Source: Haliotis asinina
Taxonomy: Eukaryota > Mollusca > Gastropoda > Lepetellida > Haliotidae
Direction of reading: 5' to 3'
Assembly: GCF_037392515.1 (NCBI RefSeq)
Contig: NC_090280.1
Span: 29,269,118 to 29,333,117 of the forward strand
DNA length: 64,000 bases
Under the pieces are notes generated by a model. The model searched no databases and was not told the origin of the DNA. It saw only the letters and a program-made list of their open reading frames with translations. Below, in pieces: positions 40,293-49,031 of this stretch. A program made the translations under genes and the position numbers. Every line of letters starts with the position of its first letter. Position 1 is the stretch's first letter.

Positions 40293-43200
40293 ACGCGTAT
40301 GTGTTTATCCCATCAATAGCTATCCAACGTTTCGTGTCCATAGGCGACAGGGACGTCTTGTTTATAGTCAGTCCGTATATCTTATGTCCATCACTTCTAA
40401 GTGTGTTCATTTTATGCCTAAAGGTACGGGTCTTGAACAGGGCTTCCTTGAATCTGGCGTGTTTGATGTGTTGTTTCACCACATACTTCTTAACCCCCTT
40501 AGCCTTCCGGATCTCACTATTGTCGGCTTTCAGTATGGAGTACATCTTAGGTCTCAAACCTATGTACTCGGCTATGGGCGTGCCAGCACACTCGTCCTTC
40601 ATCTTACCTAGGACCTTTTTATTTACCGTACTGTGTATGGCATGGGTCTTCGGGTAGTCGCTGGTGTCGTATAAATCGAGGTGTTTTTTCATGTCCTCGT
40701 ACACGTCCTCGGTTCGAATCTCCATCAGCAGGGAATCCGTGTCAGTGTACAGCACTTCACACCTGTCACCGTACTGTTTCTTGAGCTCGCTGTAGTAAAA
40801 GTCGTACATCAGGTGTTTGGATAAATCGAGGATGCTCATCCCCACGTAAACAGGCCGGTTGAATTTTATGTGGCTTTTCTTCATGTGTAGGGCAACCAGG
40901 TTGTCTGTGAATATCTTACTACGGTTGAATGCCGGACTTGCTATCAATCTCCTGAGCTTGTCTTCCTCACTCGACCGAACCAGCTTCACGGTCACGCGTT
41001 TCCTCAGGTTCTCCATAGTCTTACCAAACACCGAGTTGTTCTTGAGCTTGTAGAGATTTTTCTCAAAATCACTGGTGGCTTTTTTTCGTAGGTCTGTGTT
41101 CATTCTGATGTAGGGCTCCATCCATGGGCTCTGGTCGAACATGAGCACCCTGTGTATTTTGGTCAGCCTCATACCCAACGACAGGTACAGCTGTAGGTTG
41201 CGATAGTGAACAATGTACTTGGTCTTATTCATTAAGTTAGGCACGAGTTTTTCAACGTCTGTCACACGCCCACCTAACAAGTTATGTTGGTACTCAGACA
41301 TCCAGTCTGGGTTAACCCTCATACGTTCGGGGGCCAGGGGGTAGCTGTTGTGCGATGTGTGTAATTCCTTGGTATACTCTAAGTCAACCTCGAGGATATA
41401 CCCTTTGTTCGAATCTGGTGCAACCCCCATAACATCAACGTGGGGTACCCATTCGAATCCCCCTGTAGGTAGATACTGACTCATGGCCCAGCCGTACAGG
41501 TTGTTTGCGTCAAGGTAGAGAATGTGATTGGTTGGCTTGTTAGGATCGTAACCTTTCACGTATTGATTATTTGCTTTCGCGTATCGTTTGGATGCCATGG
41601 AAATCCCACCTCGCAAGCCTTTCTCAATGAATAGGTGCATGTCGTAATCTGTGAGCAATTCCAAATTAACTCCGGTCTTTTTAAGCAAGGCGTCCCACGA
41701 CAGACCTGGGCTGGTGTAATACCATGCGGGGTCGAGTTTATACTGCTTGAAACACGTCCGCCTAAACGTCTCAAACACGTCGGCTAACAGCAGTACAGCT
41801 GTCCTCAAGTACAGGTCGTGATAATCACCCAGGTTCTTACAACCCAGTTTATTCCATACGTTAGTCGCGTGCGAGTAATCATCTCGTGAGACGGACGCCT
41901 CATTCAGCTTGCTATAAAAGCAGTCAATTGGGGGTAGTCTGGTCTCGGTGAACTTGACCCAACTATCCATGTACTCATAGGGATACACACCCTTCCTCAT
42001 AAGCAGGGGTCTAGTCTCGGCGTCTGTGTATCGATCGGTGATAGGGAAGGTATTGTTGGCCTTGACCAGACTGTCGAGTGACGACAGGAGGAACTGAAAC
42101 GAGTCAATGAACCTAAGTCCGTTTAAGCTGAAGGAGATGTATCTCTCCATGTTGTTGGGGATGCACGTTATATTACCATCGATTTTCGCGATGGCCTGCA
42201 TGATCAAGTGTGAGTCGTACCCTCGCAAGTTGTGAAAGACAACGGGGATGTTTATTGTCTTAGGGTTGATTTTAAGCTTGAGGTTGCACGCGCTGTGAGC
42301 GGCGCCTCTATACTTACCAGTTATGTGGCAGTGATCTCTCACCGAATCACCGTTAAGTAGTGAGTCACACACGTGACAGTTAGTGCTACTAGCGTGAGCT
42401 AGCCTGTCGACTCGGGTCATACGCATGGGAGCGATTCTATACAATGCATTCCTAATAATTTTTTCTTCCTCCTGCAAACACTTTAGAAACCTTTCAGCCA
42501 CGTCAGGGCCCCTATACACTACCGGAGCTTTCGTTTCCCCGTCACAACGGACGACAATGTATCCAAACCCACAGGCTTTATGCTCTTGTTTAGGGGAATC
42601 CCCCACCACCAAGGCTTCGAAGTCGGCGTATATGATATAAGGCACAGACATTTGGTTCTTGTGGTTACCGAATTTTAGGATATTATCACCTTCCTTAGGC
42701 ATGTCGACTCGTATGGCCGTCTGCCCCACACCTTGGCAATCCTCCCGGTGGGATTCTAATAAATCAGCTCGTGTGAAGCCATGTAGGCATCGTTCACAGA
42801 AGTGGGTCTTTTCTCTGTGTGCCGATTGGTCATACAACAGCCTGCTAAAGTGTTTTATCCATGTGTAGTGATACTTGTCACCTCGCTGGATCATGAATAT
42901 ATTGATAACTTGGCGATCCTTCACCGGGCTGACCCTGTGTACTATTGTTGTGTTACCTTCGTGCCCAAAGACATTTATAGCCAGATTATTCTGTTTTTCT
43001 ACTTTAGTGATCTGGGATATGGGGGTGGGTTCATCTATACCATCCCAGTTGAGCCCATCATCCTGAGGATAATTAGAAGACCTGTTCGGATTAGTGCCAG
43101 CTGGAAATAAGGCTGACCTGATAGCTAACCTCAGGCAATCGTTTCCTCTATTCTTAACGTTTACTATGGCATGTTTGTTCCTATAGTAGGGGGGCAAGGC

Positions 43201-43953
43201 TAGGTATGACCCGCCTCTGAATGGCACGTAGTTAGCTATGTCTAGATAGACATTATCGATTTTATCTACAGCCCACCCGGACCCCAAGTGTGTGTAGCGT
43301 TCTAGGTATTCTCGTATCTGCTGAAAACTGGTATCGATTGATGCGTCAATGGTCTCTGTATGTGTGACGACCTCTTGTTTACCTCGGAAGTAAGGCTGAA
43401 CATATTCAGTGGTACTCCCAACCTGCTTATCGAGCGACATTTTCACTGTGATCTGAAACTTGATACTTCCTAGATTATTTAGTTCCTGGTTGACCTTATC
43501 AGCTATCAGAGGCTTGATATCTGTAATGTCTATGTTTCTATCAACGTGCATGCACCAACCTCTCAAATAGTTGCCTACAGCGCGCTCAGTGCGCACGAAC
43601 TGTAGGTCAATAGCTCTATTCTGTCGTAATAATTCTACAAGCTGTGGTTTCCTCATACGGGAATATCCGCCTAAACCCAAATCGTGTGCCTCGGCTTTCA
43701 GTTGTTTTACAGTGGGAACGGGGGCATGTGATAACAATGTGGTTAACCCGGCTCTCCCCAGGTTTGAATAACCCGTGTATCCAAGCTGTTTTGCTTGAGC
43801 TTTTAATTGTTTTACCGTAGGAGGGGCTTCTAAACCTAGTAATCTCAACAATGCTGACTTCCGCATTCGAGAATACCCGATCACACCTCTCTGTTTTGCG
43901 ACCCGCTTAAGCTCGCGTACAGTAGTCATAGTGTTTACACCTAACATAACCAA
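40273..43953 (-). CDS. Polinton protein-primed family B DNA polymerase
   Basis: 1226 codons from 43,953; MTTVRELK at 43,929 may be the true start. Residues 10-110 are three SAP/Rho-N-like repeats (TVRELKRVAK, TVKQLKAQAK, TVKQLKAEAH). Residues 265-410 hold a conserved module with NRGNDCLRLAIRSAL, then KYHYTWI, then a C2H2-like FCERCLHGF...H..DC. The exonuclease follows: ExoI YADFEAL (442-448), an HNH/EndoVII-like insert CHVC...DHCHITGKYRG...CN (526-557), ExoII FHNLRGYDSHL (573-583), ExoIII around 711-727. Polymerase motifs: A YLDANNLYGWAM (813-824), B LKNNSVFGKTMEN (970-982), C YTDTDS (1069-1074), KMY (1136-1138). It should replicate linear element DNA from a terminal protein. Intact. Confidence 0.95.
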   Translation of the reverse strand: MVMLGVNTMTTVRELKRVAKQRGVIGYSRMRKSALLRLLGLEAPPTVKQLKAQAKQLGYTGYSNLGRAGLTTLLSHAPVPTVKQLKAEAHDLGLGGYSRMRKPQLVELLRQNRAIDLQFVRTERAVGNYLRGWCMHVDRNIDITDIKPLIADKVNQELNNLGSIKFQITVKMSLDKQVGSTTEYVQPYFRGKQEVVTHTETIDASIDTSFQQIREYLERYTHLGSGWAVDKIDNVYLDIANYVPFRGGSYLALPPYYRNKHAIVNVKNRGNDCLRLAIRSALFPAGTNPNRSSNYPQDDGLNWDGIDEPTPISQITKVEKQNNLAINVFGHEGNTTIVHRVSPVKDRQVINIFMIQRGDKYHYTWIKHFSRLLYDQSAHREKTHFCERCLHGFTRADLLESHREDCQGVGQTAIRVDMPKEGDNILKFGNHKNQMSVPYIIYADFEALVVGDSPKQEHKACGFGYIVVRCDGETKAPVVYRGPDVAERFLKCLQEEEKIIRNALYRIAPMRMTRVDRLAHASSTNCHVCDSLLNGDSVRDHCHITGKYRGAAHSACNLKLKINPKTINIPVVFHNLRGYDSHLIMQAIAKIDGNITCIPNNMERYISFSLNGLRFIDSFQFLLSSLDSLVKANNTFPITDRYTDAETRPLLMRKGVYPYEYMDSWVKFTETRLPPIDCFYSKLNEASVSRDDYSHATNVWNKLGCKNLGDYHDLYLRTAVLLLADVFETFRRTCFKQYKLDPAWYYTSPGLSWDALLKKTGVNLELLTDYDMHLFIEKGLRGGISMASKRYAKANNQYVKGYDPNKPTNHILYLDANNLYGWAMSQYLPTGGFEWVPHVDVMGVAPDSNKGYILEVDLEYTKELHTSHNSYPLAPERMRVNPDWMSEYQHNLLGGRVTDVEKLVPNLMNKTKYIVHYRNLQLYLSLGMRLTKIHRVLMFDQSPWMEPYIRMNTDLRKKATSDFEKNLYKLKNNSVFGKTMENLRKRVTVKLVRSSEEDKLRRLIASPAFNRSKIFTDNLVALHMKKSHIKFNRPVYVGMSILDLSKHLMYDFYYSELKKQYGDRCEVLYTDTDSLLMEIRTEDVYEDMKKHLDLYDTSDYPKTHAIHSTVNKKVLGKMKDECAGTPIAEYIGLRPKMYSILKADNSEIRKAKGVKKYVVKQHIKHARFKEALFKTRTFRHKMNTLRSDGHKIYGLTINKTSLSPMDTKRWIAIDGINTYAYGHEKI

Positions 43954-44018
43954 TGTCTAATTGGGTCACAGTAAAGGGAGGTAACCCTTGATAAAAAATA
44001 TGTGGCTGAGTAAAACAT

Positions 44019-44282
44019 TTATTTGGAGTCAATCTTGAGCAGTCGCCTACGTTCTTTTATGTAGTCCTTTTTATTCTCGTAGATGAGTTGATGTCTGACT
44101 ACGTTCGCTCCGTGAGCTTTACATAGACAGTAGTGTCCTTTAACCCCGATACCACACACAGAACACGTGTAGTTAGGACTTCCCATATGGAAACAACAGA
44201 ACCCCTGATTCCTGCATTTCCTACCACAGGCCTCGGTCTTCCCCATAAGTATGTATTCGCATCGGTATGGAGCGGGTCTCAT
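44019..44282 (-). CDS. Polinton small Cys/His-rich protein
   Basis: 87 residues rich in Cys and His: YRCEYILM, ACGRKCRNQGFCCFH, YTCSVCGIGVKGHYCLCKAHG, enough for two or more zinc sites, with a basic C-terminus (KERRRLLK). No family recognised. Preceded on its strand by TATATAAG 9 nt before the ATG. Position between polymerase and membrane-protein genes suggests an accessory or regulatory role; this is a guess. Confidence 0.7.
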   Translation of the reverse strand: MRPAPYRCEYILMGKTEACGRKCRNQGFCCFHMGSPNYTCSVCGIGVKGHYCLCKAHGANVVRHQLIYENKKDYIKERRRLLKIDSK

Positions 44283-44300
44283 GTTTACTTATATAGGTAT

Positions 44301-44726
44301 TTAATTTAATTGCTTCGCAACCAACGCAGTAGCTGCTATACCCAACACTATGAAGCCCAGTTCACGATTCATTTGTCCCTTGGATGGTGTGTAGTACTGA
44401 GCGAGTGTGGGTTTATTGAGCGGTTCCAATCGTTTACCAGTTAGTAGGTAGTATTCTTTCATTGCTTCATCGACATCGTTGAATGTTTGAACGGCATGGT
44501 TTTCACGCTGGAGTTGTTCGTTAATAAAATCGATCCTCTGGAGGCGTTTTTTAGCGTACTCGGCCTGTGCTTTTTGTAAGTTCTCAGTAGCGAGATCGTG
44601 CCGCTTCCTTTCTTCCTGTATTTCAGCCTCGTGATCATCTCGTAGTTTCGAGAAGAGGAAATTACTCCCGGAAAATGCCAGGGCATTCACTAACGCCCCA
44701 CCGACCATCATAGCTATCGTGGCCAT
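44301..44726 (-). CDS. Polinton membrane / coiled-coil protein
   Basis: 141 residues. N-terminal hydrophobic segment (ATIAMMVGGALVNALAFSG, residues 2-20), a charged helical middle (25-75, DDHEAEIQEERKRHDLATEN) likely to form a coiled coil, and a C-terminal hydrophobic segment (LGFIVLGIAATALVAKQL, 123-140). No known function; probably an internal virion-membrane or capsid-associated protein. It overlaps no neighbour; a 7-bp gap separates it from the 75-residue gene. ATAAATATAGG abuts its ATG. Confidence 0.75.
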   Translation of the reverse strand: MATIAMMVGGALVNALAFSGSNFLFSKLRDDHEAEIQEERKRHDLATENLQKAQAEYAKKRLQRIDFINEQLQRENHAVQTFNDVDEAMKEYYLLTGKRLEPLNKPTLAQYYTPSKGQMNRELGFIVLGIAATALVAKQLN

Positions 44727-44733
44727 CCTATAT

Positions 44734-44961
44734 TTATTTCATTATATTATCAGGTATTATCCCTTGTTTTACTAGGATGTCTTTTGTGGCCATCGCCATA
44801 CCAAGGTTCATTATGAGCATACCCATATCCTGCAGGTTGAAATCTAGCTTGATAGTTGGTTGTTTAAGCACCATTTTAGTCAACCGAGCGTACCCTACTG
44901 CTAGACTGGCGACCACTGTGGCATGGTATGCGTCGTTGACGAACGTTTTCCCCTCAGACAT
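44734..44961 (-). CDS. Polinton small hydrophobic protein
   Basis: 75 residues with a weak hydrophobic segment at 14-30 (ATVVASLAVGYARLTKMVL) and another at 45-65 (MGMLIMNLGMAMATKDIL). No family recognised. A TATATATA-rich stretch lies immediately upstream (44,965-44,980). Same strand and spacing as its neighbours, so expressed with the small virion-gene block. Confidence 0.65.
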   Translation of the reverse strand: MSEGKTFVNDAYHATVVASLAVGYARLTKMVLKQPTIKLDFNLQDMGMLIMNLGMAMATKDILVKQGIIPDNIMK

Positions 44962-44986
44962 TATGTATATATAAAAATATTTTAAA

Positions 44987-45340
44987 TTATAACATGATAT
45001 GCGGGTCGACAGTGGGGGTTACCACCTCACTGTTGGGGGGTACCACCTCACGGTGAGGGTTTCCCTCACGTGTATATAACCACGAGATAGCCAAGGCAGC
45101 AGTTACGCCTACAACCAACAACAGTCGGGTTGGGTTGGTCACTGTAATAATTTTATGTTGGTTACACCACCGTTTTTTACCGGCAGCTACTCTCTTAGGA
45201 TTCTTCTGCCTGGTTACTGTTGGGGGTTCATGTGAAGGGGTCACTTCCCCCACTGGTTCCCTGGTCTCCACCGTCACCTCGGGAGGGGTTTCCCTCACTG
45301 TGGGGGGTACCCCCACCGTCACCTCGGGAGCAGCATCCAT
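44987..45340 (-). CDS. Polinton Pro/Val/Thr-repeat membrane protein
   Basis: 117 residues. The N-terminus repeats PPEVTV-type units (PEVTVGVPPT, PPEVTVETREPV); a basic patch (KNPKRVAAGKKRW, 47-59) follows, then one membrane segment (LLLVVGVTAALAISWLY, 73-89) and a short Pro-rich tail. The first 113 nt overlap the 3' end of the 188-residue gene in another frame. The DNA encoding the repeats carries the GTGGGGGGTACCCCCAC motif found elsewhere in the element. Function unknown. Confidence 0.65.
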   Translation of the reverse strand: MDAAPEVTVGVPPTVRETPPEVTVETREPVGEVTPSHEPPTVTRQKNPKRVAAGKKRWCNQHKIITVTNPTRLLLVVGVTAALAISWLYTREGNPHREVVPPNSEVVTPTVDPHIML

Positions 45341-45794
45341 CTATACTATTATTATTATTTTTTCTCTCAAATTGACAATGCTTTGCCGTGATAATCGCCG
45401 CCGTCACTGGAGCCAACAACATACCATATTTGTGGTACAGCCCGCAGCTGATAGAGCTCACGGCGTGTTCGATAAAAGGGTCTTTCTCGAGGTCCTCCCA
45501 CAGGTAAAGTCGGCGCTCTGGTGGAATGGGAAGGAAGTATGACACAATACCGGTGTATATCTGGGTCATAGCCGATCCTATTGTCTTTGTCATTTCTGCT
45601 CCGAGCCGGGACTCGTATCTACCGTACAGCTTATCGATTTCTTCGGCTGACATTTTGTGAATTTTATCCGGAGTGTAGTCTCCAAAGTAATGTTTGGCTT
45701 TGCCGCCAACAGCCAACGCCACCAGTTTCTCTCGCTTATCATCAGTGGGGGTACCCTCCACCAACAATTGTTCGAGCAATTCCTCACACTCCAT
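45228..45794 (-). CDS. Polinton conserved protein of unknown function (188 aa)
   Basis: Start chosen at 45,794 (MECEELLEQLLVEG) because TATATTATAAG abuts that ATG; a longer frame reaches 45,917 but would begin in a TTAGC repeat. Body: KLVALAVGGKAKHYFGDYTP, KMSAEEIDKLYGRYESRLG, MTKTIGSAMTQIYTGIVSYF, PPERRLYLWEDLEKDPFIEH, and a hydrophobic HKYGMLLAPVTAAIITA segment, then an Asn/Ser/Gly-rich tail. I believe relatives of this arrangement occur in other animal Polintons, but assign no function. The tail overlaps the next gene. Confidence 0.7.
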   Translation of the reverse strand: MECEELLEQLLVEGTPTDDKREKLVALAVGGKAKHYFGDYTPDKIHKMSAEEIDKLYGRYESRLGAEMTKTIGSAMTQIYTGIVSYFLPIPPERRLYLWEDLEKDPFIEHAVSSISCGLYHKYGMLLAPVTAAIITAKHCQFERKNNNNSIDGCCSRGDGGGTPHSEGNPSRGDGGDQGTSGGSDPFT

Positions 45795-45919
45795 CTTATA
45801 ATATAACAAGTAAGATTTAGTTTTAACTATATAATACCCGATGCAGAAAAAACACAGAGAAATGAAGGTTAAGTTGCACACGACAAACACTTCAAAAATC
45901 ATAGCTATAATTAGCATTT

Positions 45920-46021
45920 GCTTAGCTTTAGCTTAGCTTTGCTTAGCTTTAGCTTAGCTTTAGCTTAGCTTTGCTTAGCTTTGCTTAGCTTTAGCTTAGC
46001 TTTGCTTTGCTTAGCTTTAGC
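45920..46021. repeat. Short tandem repeat, TTAGCTTAGC type
   Basis: About 100 bp of alternating cttagctttag and cttagctttg units between the ATPase stop (46,017) and the upstream region of the 188-residue gene. It is the only simple repeat in the Polinton. Confidence 0.9.
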
Positions 46022-46634
46022 ACACCCTATATGCTACTGGTTGGTCGGTCTTGAGCACGAGCTTAGCGTGTTTAGTTTCAGCGAGCTGTTTCTTCACCCG
46101 TTCCCGTTCTATTTTGCTCATCACATCGTTCTCTCTCAAACACTCCTCGAACGAATCCCTGTCCTTGCAGTGAAATAAGGCCACCCATCGCGTCTGCTCC
46201 CTGAGGTCTTTCAACACCGAGTTGAACTTCTGCGTTAGCACCCAGACGCAGTGATTTGCATGCCGGCCGGAGAAGGCCAGGTACGATAGCATGTCTCTCT
46301 TTTTTGTTATCTCGCGATTAGCGCTGCAGTCGTCCAGTATAAACAGCGTCGGTTCCCCTTTAAATTTCTCGTGAAGAGCTTTCAACCAGTCCTGCAGGCG
46401 TGTTCCAGGGTCGATTTTGTGTACGTCCGGGTCCGTCATCACCCAAGGTCACGCGTACGTTTTATTCATGCTCAGAGTAGGGCACATGATAACGATGTTA
46501 TCGAACACATCCTTGTAGTAACCCTCCAACATATCCAACACGAAAACGGTCTTCCCACAGCCAGTCTGCCCGCACACTATGGCGCAGTGTGGGTCAGTGG
46601 GCAGGTCAATAGATGGCTTGCACGAATCTCCCAT
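46017..46634 (-). pseudogene. Polinton A32-like packaging ATPase, one in-frame stop
   Basis: 205 sense codons in one frame interrupted by TGA at 46,449-46,451. The N-terminal part has Walker A GQTGCGKT (residues 22-29); the C-terminal part has Walker B TLFILDDC and a GRHANHCVWVLTQKFN sensor-like region typical of FtsK/HerA-type genome-packaging ATPases. Apart from this TGA the sequence is undamaged. The 5' end overlaps the capsid gene by 29 bp. The stop is either a real inactivating mutation, a sequencing error, or (unlikely) read-through. I do not reconstruct the protein. Confidence 0.9.
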
Positions 46635-47862
46635 TGTCTATATTAAGTTGCGCATCCATAATAACGTACAGATATAATTTCAACTTACCAGCGGGTTGAG
46701 CCTTCTTAGTAATCTGGATGGTTATCCCTTCGCTGCCGTTTTCTATACGGCGCCCGCTACCGTGCAGTTTATCATCATCCGTGGATCGCATGTCCAACCA
46801 TAGGGCGTACTTGGTGGTCAGGTATTCACCGATCTGCACGGAGCCGAGGTCCAGGTCCTTTGTTATATAATCCCCCACTGGTAGCTTTTTTATCTCATCC
46901 CACTGCTGGTGTGGTCTCATACCATGACTGAACAGCTGGTTGGGCACGCCCTCTATGGTCACTTCCACCTTTTCAATCTCGGGGTTGAAAAACTTCTCGC
47001 TGTCCCTCCGGAATGGATCGTAATACTCCACGGGGACAACCAGGATACCTTTCATCGATCGCGCCGGCACGTTCAGGTTGATATTCCACACAGTGTCGCT
47101 CTTATCTCGCACGACTGATCTATGCCTCAGTACGCGATCGTACAGGATAGCCATCTTCCCAGAGTACTGGCTTCGAACCTGCCTGGCCAGCTCCGGGCTA
47201 GTGACCATGTCGAACTCCAGAGAGATGTTGTCTATGGCATAACTGGCCTCATCACCGTTCGGCGTACGCACTACTTTGCTATAGTCGTTAAACGTGAGCT
47301 CGTATTCGAGCCTATCACCCAGCGCGGCCTGGTAAAACGGCGCGTGTCCCGTGAGCAACTCGAAGTCGAGCGGCACGCAGAATCGATTCCCGTATGCTCG
47401 AGCGATGGCCTTTTCACCGTCCGATAGCTTGTCTAGCTGGTCTTGCGTGAAGGCACACCCTATGCGCGACCGGGTTGATTTGCTGATACCCTGGTACACA
47501 TCATTGACTCGTTCTCCCTCGCTTTTCCAGAGATCCCCGTAGCAGTGAAACACGTCGCTGTCGTCGATACTCAGCACCTCGTTACCGCTGATCTTGACGG
47601 TCGTTTTCTTGATGATAGCTCGACCCACGTTCCGCACTAGCTCGCGTTTGTCGTTGTCGGAGGTCAACGTGATATTGAACGCCAGTCGAACAGTGCCTGG
47701 TACAATGAGGTCATTCTCACCAAGGTTTGGAAATCTAACCAGCAGAGTTTGATTCTGGTCTATCTTGCTGGGATTGTTGGTGATGGTCACCGACTGGCAC
47801 ACGGCTCTGGCTCCTAATGGGTCTCTCAATCTTCTGAAAGGATCTAATTTTCTGCCGTACAT
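46606..47862 (-). CDS. Polinton major capsid protein (double jelly-roll)
   Basis: 418 residues. Motifs of Polinton capsids: VTITNNPSKIDQNQTLLVRF and PGTVRLAFNITLTS near the start, FCVPLDFELLTGHAPFYQAA in the middle, DRLEYELTFNDYSKVV, then a second barrel with YDPFRRDSEKFFNPEIEKVEV and ITKDLDLGSVQIGEYL. Length is slightly short for the family (about 430-600). It should form the hexon-like capsomers of an icosahedral particle. Divergently transcribed from the 376-residue gene across a 38-bp AT-rich gap. Frame intact. Confidence 0.85.
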   Translation of the reverse strand: MYGRKLDPFRRLRDPLGARAVCQSVTITNNPSKIDQNQTLLVRFPNLGENDLIVPGTVRLAFNITLTSDNDKRELVRNVGRAIIKKTTVKISGNEVLSIDDSDVFHCYGDLWKSEGERVNDVYQGISKSTRSRIGCAFTQDQLDKLSDGEKAIARAYGNRFCVPLDFELLTGHAPFYQAALGDRLEYELTFNDYSKVVRTPNGDEASYAIDNISLEFDMVTSPELARQVRSQYSGKMAILYDRVLRHRSVVRDKSDTVWNINLNVPARSMKGILVVPVEYYDPFRRDSEKFFNPEIEKVEVTIEGVPNQLFSHGMRPHQQWDEIKKLPVGDYITKDLDLGSVQIGEYLTTKYALWLDMRSTDDDKLHGSGRRIENGSEGITIQITKKAQPAGKLKLYLYVIMDAQLNIDNGRFVQAIY

Positions 47863-47900
47863 TGTTATATATAAATGAAATATATTTTTAATACTAAATA
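47863..47900. promoter_or_regulatory. Divergent promoter between capsid and coiled-coil genes
   Basis: 38 bp, nearly all A/T: tgttatatataaatgaaatatatttttaatactaaata. The minus-strand ATG at 47,862 is preceded by TTTATATATAACA and the plus-strand ATG at 47,901 by AATACTAAATA. Confidence 0.6.
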
Positions 47901-49031
47901 ATGGATGAAGACATACCTATGGATGATATGTGGGACGATAGTGCCCAGGCATTCAATGATGACCAGGAGACCTCATTCTCGCAAGGTGGCTCACTCATGG
48001 AGGGCGCCGTCGACGATTATTACAACGCAGTTGAAAATAAATCTAAACTCAAGACGTTGGGAAGGAACTGTTCCAGGTTTACCCTCGATAGCAATGGCAC
48101 GCTGTGTTTGAAGGCTCACCCGGAGATCGATCTCGTGCATAAACGCACGAGAGAACCGCTTGCTTTATCAACACTGAGCAGTCGACATGGGAGTAACTTT
48201 GTCCGCGAGGAACTAGGCTTCATAGATTACGGTGGCGCGCGACCTAAGCAGTATCCTCCGAAGTTAGTTCAAAGTCTGGAAGGCATCAGGGACGCCACAT
48301 CGGATCAAAACATGACTTATGATATTGAAAAGGTGTTATCCGACTACAAGAACAAGCCCTTCCCGGGTCTCGAAATTACCTTTCGGGAACTGAAGGGGTT
48401 GGACCTGTTGATGCAAACCATTCGTGGTCAGCTCTGGAAAAGCACGGCCAAAATGAGTGAGATAGACGGCCACATCGCCTATGAAAAGGAAAAACTCGGT
48501 GAAACTGAGGACGAGTCTATGAAAGCCACCATCGAGGAACGAATACGTAATTTGGAAGATGAAAGGCAGACCTGGTTGGAGACAGCGTCCGGCTACAAAG
48601 AAAAGCTTCGATCCCAGACCAACCGTGTGCGGGAAACCATCAATCAAGTCCTCCACCGAGACACCACGTTAGCAGACAGGATTCGGATATTGTTCCGGGA
48701 GCAAGGGATCACCATCGCCAGCATTCTGACTGCATTAGGTTTCATCATATCAACCCTGGTGGTGTCACTGACAGGGGGTACCCCTGTGGGAGTTCCTGCC
48801 GGTGGCGGTGGCGGTGGTGTTAAAGACTGGATAAAAAAACTCGGGGAAGGCCTAGCTAAACTGGCTGGTAAAGCCGCCGAAGCCCTCCCAGGCATCCTGG
48901 GTAGCATCGTCTCGTGGTTGTTGGGCGCTCTGGCTAAAACTGCCATGTGGTTCAGTCAAAACCTGTGGGCAGCCATCGTCGCCGTGGCGGGTCTGGTGTA
49001 CGTAGCGGCTAAGAAATTTTTAACCAAATAA
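47901..49031 (+). CDS. Polinton coiled-coil protein with membrane-active C-terminus
   Basis: 376 residues: acidic N-terminus (MDEDIPMDDMWDD), a middle with coiled-coil potential (165-255, LDLLMQTIRGQLWKSTAKMS, EERIRNLEDERQTWLETAS), a hydrophobic segment (271-290, TIASILTALGFIISTLVVSL), a Gly run (301-306), an amphipathic Lys/Leu/Ala/Gly helix (307-345, KDWIKKLGEGLAKLAGKAAE), and a final hydrophobic segment (355-370) with a basic end. Resembles membrane-lytic or minor capsid proteins of adenovirus-like viruses in plan only. It overlaps the convergent 386-residue gene by 23 bp. Function inferred, not established. Confidence 0.75.
   Translation: MDEDIPMDDMWDDSAQAFNDDQETSFSQGGSLMEGAVDDYYNAVENKSKLKTLGRNCSRFTLDSNGTLCLKAHPEIDLVHKRTREPLALSTLSSRHGSNFVREELGFIDYGGARPKQYPPKLVQSLEGIRDATSDQNMTYDIEKVLSDYKNKPFPGLEITFRELKGLDLLMQTIRGQLWKSTAKMSEIDGHIAYEKEKLGETEDESMKATIEERIRNLEDERQTWLETASGYKEKLRSQTNRVRETINQVLHRDTTLADRIRILFREQGITIASILTALGFIISTLVVSLTGGTPVGVPAGGGGGGVKDWIKKLGEGLAKLAGKAAEALPGILGSIVSWLLGALAKTAMWFSQNLWAAIVAVAGLVYVAAKKFLTK

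Noticed and set aside
42425-43110. Plus-strand frames within the Polinton polymerase
   Set aside because: Antisense shadows of a clearly coding polymerase; no motifs.
45795-45917. Upstream extension of the 188-residue Polinton gene (hydrophobic 41 codons)
   Set aside because: The TATATTATAAG motif abuts the internal ATG at 45,794, and the extension runs into the TTAGC repeat region; treated as noncoding.
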